Assembly (NCBI RefSeq): GCF_000226115.1 | Contig: NC_016458.1 | Location: forward strand, 7,226,001 to 7,290,000 | From: Thermothielavioides terrestris NRRL 8126 | Lineage: Eukaryota > Ascomycota > Sordariomycetes > Sordariales > Chaetomiaceae | DNA: 64,000 nucleotides | Direction of reading: 5' to 3' | Shown here: positions 13,780-22,466 of the stretch, piece after piece | Layout: each line of letters starts with the position of its first letter | How positions within the stretch are numbered: position 1 is the first letter of the stretch | The notes under the pieces: model-generated | Seen by the model: the letters and a program-made list of their open reading frames with translations, nothing else | Databases searched by the model: none | Told to the model about the DNA's origin: nothing | Made by a program: the position numbers and the translations under genes

Positions 13780-14640
13780 AGGTTCTTAGCTTAGTTTATA
13801 ATGCTAAGTACTACTTTGGTGTAGAGCGTATATTATATAACTTATATAGCATCTCTATTGTCAATAAAACTTATAAGGTTAAGAAGTATATAGCGTACTG
13901 CCTAGTATACCAACTCAATGCTATAGACTGCTAAAAGCCAATTGGTGAGTACTAACCGATCTAGCCAAACGATATACTCCTAATGCAAGTTATCGCAATC
14001 GACTTTATTGTAAGCCTACCAAATGTACTATTGAAAGGCTCTTCTTAGCAACTAGATAGCTACAATAGCTTTGACGCCTTAATAACCGTATTATATAAAA
14101 GTAGTAAATAGACCCTCCTATTGCTAGGCAATGGCAAATACTCTACAAAGGATTAGGGCTACGTTCTTATACGCTAACTACTCCTATTAGACTAGGGTAT
14201 ATTATTAGCCATTATTTCCAATTATAATCGCAAGTTTATATTAGACCTCTAGACTAGTATATAGGAGTATCAAAGTACTAAGCTACTAATGACAACTATA
14301 TATTATCTATAGGCAAATGGCCTAGTAGAGCATAAGAATTAGCCTATAGAAATCGCCCTACGATTCTATATCTTTGAATTCTTAACTAGCAACTAGGTCG
14401 ACATTATTCCTCTATTGCAATAGAACCTCAATAGCGTATATTCAACGTCTATTCGCTCAACGCCTTACAAGCAGTTGTACAAGTTCAGATCGTAAAGACC
14501 GCTCAATGTAATTATAGCCGATCTAGGTATAGCCACCCTAGTAGACTTACTTGCTCTATAAGAGGATTTGCGCTATAAGGCATAGTTGGTAATAGATTTC
14601 GTAACTATATAAGCCAAACGTTGCTACGATAGTCGCTACT
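13780..14640 (+). pseudogene. Element C: integrase (broken)
   Basis: The DDE core can be traced. AIDFIVSLP near 13996-14022 carries the first catalytic Asp. The second block, ISNYNRKFI near 14210-14240, corresponds to SDRDxxFxS with the Asp lost. ANGLVEHKN near 14310-14340 corresponds to the usual QTDGQSERxN block with Glu kept. The zinc-binding HHCC part is faint before it, with YCLVYQLNA near 13900. TAG stops interrupt the frame. Confidence 0.65.
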
Positions 14641-14919
14641 GTTAAGTCGAATTCGAGATTAGCAATAAGGTTTATCTTCGGCTCTATTATAGCTACTACC
14701 TACCTAGTAACCTACCTTAGAAGTTATTACAACAATACGCTAGACCTTTCCCTATTAAGCGCTATATTAGCCAACTTATATATAAGCTCGATCTTCTAAA
14801 CTATATAGGAATCTACCTAGTCATCTCTATAGAACATCTCTCGCCTACGCCGCTAGGAGAAGATCTATATAGCTACGTTGAACTAGAGGCTAGTCCTATA
14901 GAAGATTCGTAGGCCTCCG

Positions 14920-15600
14920 ATTGGTCGAAAGACTATAAGTTTAGCGACGACTATAAAGTAGAGCGTATTCTTAAGTACTTAGTTATAGGTATATAGATCA
15001 AATATCTAATCTAGTAGAAGAACCTAGGCGTCTACTACAACGTCTAGAAATCGCTATATGATATATAGTATACTCCAAAGGTTATAGAGGAATATTGGAA
15101 GCGTCTAAGCGTTGACCCGCCTATAGGTGTAGTATAGAAGAAGGAAGCCAAGGCGCCTACCAAGCGCCCTCGAGGTCGGCCCTAGAAGAATATAAAGGCT
15201 ATAGACAAGGCCGCTAACAAGGCTGTAGAGAAGGCCACTAGCGCTATAGCACCTGCCAAGCGCCTACGTAGCCGCCTTCGGAAGGACCTAGCAGTAGCTA
15301 GCCTATCGACGAAGACCTCCTTGTAGAAGGTGCCTACTCCAGTGGCCTAGACTAAGCAACCTTCAGTGTTATAGACCGTAGTATCGTAGCCCGGTACGCC
15401 CAAGGAGGAACCTACGCCGAAGGCCCTGGTTGAACATATGACGGCGCCGTAGCCTACGCCGGCAACGTCTAAGAAGGTATCTGTACTAGTTGAACGTGTC
15501 CCAGAGCCGCCTTCGCTAGCGCGTTCGACCATCGTAGTGGCCGGCCCAGCCTTAAAACCGTGGCGTAGTACGTACGCTAGCAAGGAGGATATTCAGGAGG
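14920..15600 (+). pseudogene. Element C: chromodomain-like tail with AT-hook
   Basis: After the integrase comes YKVERILKYL near 14955-14985, then a stop-broken segment ending PKVIEEYWKR near 15075-15105. Spacing and residues fit a chromodomain (VexIL ... YLVKWkGy ... EEF) as found in chromoviruses, which use it to target H3K9-methylated chromatin. About 20 residues later KRPRGRP is encoded near 15163-15183, an AT-hook core (RGRP) in a Lys/Ala/Pro-rich tail. The chromodomain call is by eye and moderate; the AT-hook core is exact. Confidence 0.5.
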
Positions 15601-15649
15601 ATTGAACTACCGAATCGGGAAGGAGGATCAATACGAGGATCAACGTAGT

Positions 15650-16249
15650 AAGGGCACTGCTATGTTTTTTCTTGCGGGCCGGCACTTGATACTGGATGCT
15701 CCTATATATGTAAATAGATGATGACCCTATCTGGGTTAGGCTCTGGGTTAGGGTTGCTCTATATAGGGTTAGCCCTGTATAGCCTATGCGCCCTATATAC
15801 TGCTAAGAATATCTTGGCAGTGGAGGGAGCCTCCCCACTTTGAATCCATCATCACTCATTCCACTATTGTATCTGCATACTACTTTTGCGTGCCACCGCA
15901 TCAGGGAGTGACGGAGGGGGATTTCATTATGACCGAGCCCAAGAAATGCGACGCGCGACAATGAACCTCTTGTTCCGGAAACCGATTGCGGCTGGAAAAG
16001 AGCTGAAACCAATGCTCCACGTGTGTATGCCCCGAGAACCCGCTCGCTGAAAGCAATCCAACCAGTCTATCCAGGTAACCATGATCCATAAATGCGTCGC
16101 TAGTACTAGTAGATCCCGCTAAGAAAAATCAGAAAAATCGTCAGGCAAACTGTCGCCCGTCTAAAAATAAGGGCGGCGGAGGATAACCCCCCAGGGGAAT
16201 CCGGCCATGCCGGTCCAAGAATCCGTGCGAACTGACTGTGCCGGCAGAC
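15650..16249. other. Transition from RIP block to genic DNA, 3' flank of MFS gene
   Basis: Base composition returns to about genomic average within a few dozen bases near 15.65 kb. Apart from the telomere-like units I see no gene; it will include the 3' UTR of the minus-strand transporter. Confidence 0.5.
15735..15775 (+). repeat. Three TTAGGG-like units at the retroelement border
   Basis: GGGTTAGG, GGGTTAGGG and AGGGTTAG occur within about 45 bp just outside the RIP block. TTAGGG is the telomere repeat of most filamentous ascomycetes. The units are not in perfect tandem, so this could be a short interstitial telomere-like tract or chance. Confidence 0.4.
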
Positions 16250-18242
16250 TCAATCGTGATCCGCCCGCCGTTGGTTCGCTTCCGGGCCGTCCCAGGTGCT
16301 CTGCTGCGATTCGGGGGCCGCCTCGATGTCGTCCTTCTCGTCCATCCTCCCGCGAGGCTCCGTGATATTCAGCCCAACGAAAGCACCCGCGATCGTGACC
16401 AGGCCGGTCACCCACCAGGACAGGCCCGAGTAGCCGCTCTCCAAGCCGACGGTGTACAGAAACCCCGATATGATGGGCCCCAACGCCCGGCACAGGCTCG
16501 CGGTCGAGGCCGCCGCGCCATTGATCGTCCCGAGAGTCAGAGTCGTCGGTGCCGAGTTGGTGATGAGGATGGCGTTGCTGGGGTAGGCCAGCGTCGAGAA
16601 CGTGCACTTCCACACGACGATGAAGTAGACGCTGGCCATACGAACGCTCTCGGGGAATAGGACGATGTACGGCACGAAGAAGTACAGCACCGGGTACAAG
16701 ACAGACATGAGTCTGAAGAGGCGGAGAGGGCCCAACCTTTCCGTGACCAGGGGGAACAGAAAGTGTGTCGATGTCATCGAGTAGAGGCCCTGGACCGACA
16801 GGATGAAGCCAATGGTTTTAGTGTCCAGACCGAAGCCGTCCGCAAACTTGAAGGGGAGGGATGGCGGCACCCGAGGCTCCGGCGGGCTTGTGCTGAGGAA
16901 CACCGGAAGCAACGCGTCGAATGCCATGGTGTGACTGGGGGATATTGTCAGCATTGTCGACTTGAAAACCCACTCCAGGCGTAACGACTTACAACGCAAG
17001 GATGCCGTAGGAGGCAATAATGGTGAGAACAGGCTTGGTAAATATCCTTGTCACAGGTTTCGTTTCCAGTTTCAAGGACTGCCCGCCGCATCCAGCTTCA
17101 ACTTCGAGCAGTTCCTGCTGGGAGGCGGTCGCGGCCGGTGATGGCCCAGCCGAGGCCCCGCCGGCGACGTACCCAGGCAAGGGATCTTCCACTGTTAAAA
17201 GGAGAGGCTGCTCCTCGGAATCCTTGGCTGGCGACTTGCCCTTGCCCTCGCCACCCATGCCAGGCAGGCAGGAGAGCAGGTAGTTTCCAAGCTCCACTCC
17301 CCGATCCCGGTTTCGCTTCTTCTCCGCGTGCGTCTCTTCCAAGAACAGAATGCCAATGACGACGCCGAGCGAGACGCAGATGGCACTGAACAGGTTCGGC
17401 AAAAGGTACGGAAATCGGTCCCAGAGACTGCCTGGAGCGAATACTGAGGGCAGTCTCTCGACCGGCTTCGCAAGAGCGCCGCCGATCATAGGTCCAACGA
17501 TCGAGCTATCCACATCGTTAGCACGGACTGGCCCCTGTCGGCGTGTGCGCTCTGAGCTCTGCGCGGAACGCGCTGCAGCTTACCCTATGCACCAGACCAA
17601 TGGCATGACCGCGTACGCCCGAGCTGAGCATCGTGTCAGTGCCCCGTTCTGCAGCCTGTGACTGTGTGACGACTCACGTTGATGTTCCTTGACTGTGATC
17701 AGCTCGCCCACAGTTGTCTGCAACACGCCGATGTTCCTTCTGCCGTCAGCCCCACACAACCAGCACACGTTGATCTGCCAGGCGGCTCACCCGTTTAGGA
17801 ATCCGCCTAGAGCGCGCGCGAACAGCGCAACCTGGAGGTTGGGCGCGAAGCCGAAGATGAGGACGCTCAGGCCGGTTCCCGCCATTCCCATAAGCAGCAC
17901 CGGTTTCCGGCCGATCTTGTCGCTCAGTCTTCCCCAGAAGACGCTTGTGGAGAACTCGGCAAAGGTAAACGCTGAGGTCACCATGCCGGCATAAAACGAG
18001 ATTTGGCTCTCGTCATCGGCAAAGTTGAAGTCCTTCACCATGTGATAGATGTAAGGAAAGATGGACATGAACGCAATGGGCTCGCATATCCGGCAGAGAG
18101 CTGGCAGCATGTTAGCCATCGCTGTACTGTGCGCCCTGGAAGAAAAGAAGGAAGTCCTATCCGTACCGAGAACAAACAGCTGCCTGCCAGGATACGGCGG
18201 ACGCTCCGGCCCGTCCATAGTACGGTTCCTTCGTGTCCTCAT
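16250..18242 (-). CDS. Major facilitator superfamily transporter (DHA1 / TCR-Tet-like)
   Basis: Predicted plasma- or vacuolar-membrane drug/H+ antiporter of the DHA1 type. Six exons: 18242(or 18218)-18167, 18100-17791, 17739-17678, 17623-17584, 17505-16993 and 16934-16250. All phases match; the product is 553 or 561 residues. It begins RQLFVLALCRICEPIAF, spliced across intron 1, and has the MFS loop signature GRLSDKIGRKPVLL between TM2 and TM3. NIGVLQTT and KEHQPRAYAVMP precede TM5. A long hydrophilic central loop (Ser/Ala/Glu-rich, exon 5) separates two sets of membrane helices, as usual for the family. The C-terminus is acidic. Introns are short (66, 51, 54, 78 and 58 nt). It is isolated: a dead retroelement lies downstream and a gene desert upstream. 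Substrate is unknown. The start is uncertain between two nearby Met codons. Confidence 0.85.
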
Positions 18243-21200
18243 GGTTGCTGGATTCTTTAGGGTAGAGAATCTCAGCAGGGAGACCTTGAGTCCCTGGGAG
18301 CTGTGACAGCCCACGCGGTTGTGAGAAAGCACGGCAGCAACTTAGATAGAGCCCGGTCCAAAGGTGAGATTTGCTGTGCCAGGTGGGTTTGCGGCTGGTT
18401 TATACCAGTTGGCAGAAAGGTGCCTAGCAAGCGGGGAGGTTCGGCCTGGTGAACAGGAATCCGAGAGGAGTAGTGGAGCCCGGGGAGTCCAGAAGGACAG
18501 CCCAGTCTGAGTGATGAGCTTGTACCCTTGGGTCGTTGTTGAGTCCGAAGTGGGACGGGTAGATGGAGAGTGCCAAAGAATGATACCAAGAATATGGGAC
18601 AAAATATGGGGAGGGAAAGGGGGGGTATTTGAATATCAGCGGGAACCCGAACATTAGTGTACTGAGACAGCTCGGAGTGGATGTACGATGTATATCCACT
18701 CTCGGAAAGTAAGCTTCTGCGTCGGTGTATGCTTCCACCAAGGACCAAGGACCGGTAGCAGGGGGAGGATCCCACGAAAGCCGGCCAAGGGCGCGGAAAG
18801 GGCTGAAAACAGAGGTCACCGGATCATCCATCAGGCTGTGTGGGGACCCTTTGTCTGGGACGCGGGAAGAAATCCAGGAATAAAAATATTTCTTGAGGGA
18901 AACAATGAAACAGCGGTGACAAGCTCCCGCGCTCTGGACAGCCGATCTTGGGGAAGCACTACTCCGCAGTTGGTAAGCTTAGGTAGCACATACTCCGTAC
19001 CACGAGGTACGAAGTGAGTGCGACGGATACTTGTTGTACACCACAGCGTTGACAGTCATCCTGGACAGGGACCTGGGGGCTCGGGCTTGGCGGGTCAGGA
19101 GCATGAGTGGCGCGCGCGAATGCCACTTCCCTGCGCATCGCATCCGTCCCCATCCATGCCTTGCAGGGATCCACGGATGGCCTCGTCACCGTTTCGCTGG
19201 GACGCGGCGCGGGATCGTCTGACGCCAGGAGGGCTTCCACTGTTGGGACCCCGCGGTGGGGCATCGCCAGCCGGTTCACGACCAATTTCTTGGTCGCCCG
19301 AGAAGGACAGGTGGGTGTGCGTGGGGAGGTCGTTATGCACCAACGAGGCTAGTTAGTGCAGTGCTGTGGTGAGATACCAGCGATGTAAATTCCCTGGGCC
19401 AGTGAACACAGTCGCTGCAAGCCTGGGAGCCGCCCGGGGAATCGTCGTGTTTGCGCGAGAAAGGTGTAGGTGGTTGGCTGCACCACGAGAATCATGTTGC
19501 CTTCTCTGTGCGCGCCCGGGTAAGGCGCGATGCATGCCGCGGGCTTGCCCGAGGCGCGGGACGTCCCTTGAGTGGTTTGGAGGGTGGGTATGACTTAGAG
19601 CGTCATCGCACAGCAGCGGGCAACGAGTCGGCCCCGCAGGACTCTTCACTCAGATCCGTCGATGTATCTCCATAGACCTGGTGATGGTCCGCGGACAAGT
19701 CATTCGAAGCATCACTTAAGCTGGTGGCAGTGTGAGCAGACACCGAGTCCAGGGCCAGGCCGGACGCCACCAACCAGCGCGCGGTCGCAAGCCGCGGCTA
19801 GCTCTAATGTATGTAGTGTAGTGTACACTAACGTTACCCACTAGTAACTTCGAGCCCCATGAGGCTGTTGCTGCTCACTTCCTTGTTTTGGGAGAGGCAA
19901 TTGACGTAAACTCGGTTTAGTCGTGGTAGCTCTTCGGGAGCGGGGCGCCCTCAGCCGTTTGCGGGAATGACCAGACAGCGAGGCGGCGCCGCCTTATTTT
20001 CCAGTCGTCGAATTCTCTTGTCGCTTCTCTTCTCGCAGATATTACACTACACTGGCGGTCTTCCGCTTGGTAGCTGACATTACTGCGTAACTGCACTTGA
20101 CACGAGGCGAGCAATGACCGGCCCCTGCAAGCCCGGGGGCCGGGGGTGCTTCTTCTCTTGGCGGTGATGGACCGCGGCTGAGGGCTTGGCGTAAGACGTG
20201 GGTTCGCCAACCCTTTCGTCACGCCTTGTTCTTTCGTGATTGTCGGCCGCGGATGATGGTCCTTTTGGTGCGAGGGGATGGTGTTGGCAGCGCTGGCGCT
20301 TGAGCGATTGGTCCTTCAGTCGAGAGGCGGTGAAATTGTCGCCAATGCCGGAACCCGGAGACTTGCGGGGCTGTGGTGCCGGGTGGAGACGACGAACAGG
20401 GGTACCTACGGCCCCCCTCCAAGGCTACCAGACGGGCAGGGTCAAGAGGCCATGATCAGGGAGAACGCGCCCGATCTCCTTCGTGCCTTCCCTCAACAGA
20501 TACACTAGAGGGGCAGCACTGACGGCAGCCTGGGGTGGGCCGGGCGCGTGACGCACGCTGTGAAGCATGCGACGTCCTGTGTGAGCCAAGGCGGGTGGAA
20601 GGAATCGGAAGTTGCGATGCCGTGCCTGCCTATGGCCTGTCGCGCTCCAAACCAACCAAGTGCAACCCGAGAGCGGCATGACCAGAGGTTGCAGCCGACA
20701 ACACCAACCGAAGCTCACACAAACACCGGTTTCTCGCGGAAGGACCGCGAGCCGCTGGCGTCTCTTCGGGATTCCCTTTGGGATTACGCCGTAGAATATC
20801 TACGGGGGTCAGTTCGGTATGTAGCACATGTCAAGCCGGAGACACATGTTCTGCCTGCATCCGTCTTGTTTGACGGGTTGCTGAGGCTTAACTATCACAA
20901 GAGGGGCACGGAGGGCGGAAACAGCAAAACGGGCAAAGCGTGCACCTGGGGGGCTAACGTCATCAAAACCGCGCATCCGGAACCCAGAGCCCCATCTCTT
21001 TTCTTCTTCGCTTGGACTCCAGACAGACGCCGCTTATGAAGTTCTAGCCGATGTCACCGGTCAGAATCAAGCCAGAAATTACTCATGTATACTGTGATCC
21101 CTACCCTCCCTCCTGATACCACAGTAGACTGCCGCGGGAAGCATCCGACGACTCAGAGTACCCAGGTATTGTACGTACATACATGCATACTGTGGTGAAG

Positions 21201-21537
21201 TCGGAGCGGGAGTGAGACGAAGGTCTGATGCAGAGCGCCCGGCTGCCATCTGTTCATGCTGTGCAACATCAGAATGAGGCGCCCGGAGCCCGATCCGGTC
21301 CATGCTGGCAATTCGGCATCCAGCGCAGCACGAAATCTCCGCGTCTCGATTACTGTGGTAGTACGTGGTACGCTTGTAATTTACGGAGCTGTGACGGAAA
21401 GCACCGGCAACCAACCCAGTCCTTTGCCCTCTTTTGAGTGGTTGGCAGCAACGGACAATTGGGCGGTTGCGGAGCTCGGAAAAGCTGCTCGGGGCGGCCA
21501 GGATGTTTGTTTTTTCTCTTGGACTCATTTATCAGCA
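18243..21537. other. Gene-poor stretch upstream of MFS gene
   Basis: About 3.3 kb without a supportable gene. The many short open frames on all strands look like chance reading of GC-rich DNA. It holds the MFS promoter and a perfect 12-bp palindrome TAGTGTACACTA at 19819-19830. Confidence 0.5.
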
Positions 21538-21539
21538 TA

Positions 21540-21570
21540 CCTTAGCGCGCCAGGGGGGGGTGGCAAAATG
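21540..21570 (+). repeat. Left terminal inverted repeat
   Basis: About 31 bp, GC-rich, with an internal G8 run; matched by the right end in reverse complement. Confidence 0.8.
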
Positions 21571-21941
21571 ATCTCTGTTATAGTTTCCAAGAGCCAAAAT
21601 AGTTTTCTAGTTTACAATATACTTTATATTATAAAAATGATTACTACTACTATTGTAGAGTTAAAATCACTATATAGTGTAAGAACCACTTAGATAAATT
21701 ATATATTTAATAGTAAAATAATCACTATACTAGTTTTTTATTATATATATTTTAGATCTATAGAAAGATTTTAAAGTTAAGCTTTTCTTCTAATTCAAAG
21801 ATTATTTTCTTTGAAAATGATTTTCTATGTAGAAGATTGCTTTTGCCTCTTTTCTATACTCTCTAGCCTACGCCCCTCAGCTTAAGCCTCCTAAATAAGT
21901 GTGAAATTCAAACCAAGGTACAACTGTAAAATCGTAGTCTC

Positions 21942-22023
21942 GTAGTCTCGTAGTATAATGGTAAATCTATAAGCTTATAATGTGTAAGTCTTGAGTTCAA
22001 TTCTTTGTAGAGTTCAGTTTTTT
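21942..22023 (+). pseudogene. tRNA-like relic with A-box, B-box and T-run
   Basis: TAGTATAATGGTAA (21951-21964) fits the Pol III A-box/D-arm of tRNAs. GAGTTCAATTC (21993-22003) fits the B-box/T-arm, and T6 at 22018-22023 is a Pol III stop. A-to-B spacing suits a tRNA. The acceptor and anticodon stems do not pair well, so this is a decayed tRNA or the head of a tRNA-derived SINE. An A-rich stretch follows. The word CGTAGTCT is repeated just upstream. Confidence 0.35.
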
Positions 22024-22353
22024 CAACTAAAAAAAAAGAAAAAAAGAAAAAAGAAAAAAAATAAAAAAAGAAAAAAATCTAAGAGAAATAGAAGAGATTT
22101 TCTTTTATATATAGATATATAGATAATAAAATTTTATAAGATAATCTTTTATCTAAAAGTTGATTTTAAATTGATTAAAACTATTTTAAATTCTAATATT
22201 CTTTTTATTATTAATAATTATCTTTTATTATTAATATTAATATCTATTTAAAATAGTCCTATTGATAAAAGATTATTTCTAGTATAAGATATTTTTATTA
22301 TTTAAATTCCTATTTTTTTTGAATTAATCCTCTTAGTTGAAAATCATTTTCTT

Positions 22354-22440
22354 AAAAAAGGCATTTTGAACTCGGGACCGGTAGGCGTCTGTTTTCCAGG
22401 CGAAATATCTTGACGCTACAAAACCTTGGTGGTGACCATT
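22354..22440 (-). pseudogene. Second tRNA-like relic, opposite strand
   Basis: On the minus strand GGTCCCGAGTTCAAAATGCC resembles the T-arm of a tRNA. A 5-bp stem with a 7-nt loop (22386-22402, CGTCT/AGGCG) precedes it like an anticodon arm, and T6 (complement of 22354-22359) follows. The upstream D-arm is only partly recognisable (GTAGCGTC). Low-confidence relic. Confidence 0.3.
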
Positions 22441-22466
22441 TTGCCACCCCCCCTGGCGCGCTAAGG
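22437..22466 (-). repeat. Right terminal inverted repeat
   Basis: Reverse complement of the left end with a 7-base rather than 8-base G run; followed by TA. A separate inverted repeat (TGTACACTAC...GTAGTGTACA) starts two bases later. Confidence 0.8.

Larger units (their letters stand above)
8900..15650 (+). mobile_element. RIP-degraded Ty3/Gypsy element C (chromovirus-like), nearly full length
   Basis: The plus strand carries, in order, gag-like sequence (about 9.0-10.6 kb), retropepsin (about 10.87-11.2 kb), reverse transcriptase (about 12.2-12.85 kb), RNase H (about 13.0-13.45 kb), integrase (about 13.8-14.6 kb) and a chromodomain-like tail with an AT-hook (about 14.92-15.2 kb). This order, with integrase after RNase H, is the Ty3/Gypsy order. 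The longest clean stretch is only 120 codons (10659-11021); elsewhere stops, nearly all TAG, interrupt the frame. The composition is typical of RIP. No intact LTR pair was recognised. The right limit is the abrupt return to ordinary composition near 15.65 kb. Confidence 0.8.
21540..22466. mobile_element. 927-bp inverted-repeat element (MITE-like) flanked by TA
   Basis: The left end (21540-21570) reads CCTTAGCGCGCCAGGGGGGGG and then TGGCAAAATG. The right end (22437-22466) is its reverse complement except for one fewer G in the run. Both ends are flanked by TA (21538-21539 and 22467-22468), the target duplication of Tc1/mariner-type elements. No transposase frame is visible, so it would be non-autonomous. 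The interior is extremely AT-rich with A- and T-runs, in sharp contrast to both flanks and to the GC-rich ends. It includes two tRNA-like relics in inverted orientation. The ends and TA duplication are read directly; the class is inference. Confidence 0.75.

Noticed and set aside
15347..15583. Open frame on the minus strand over the retroelement tail
   Set aside because: It is the shadow of the plus-strand Pro/Ala/Lys-rich tail of element C.
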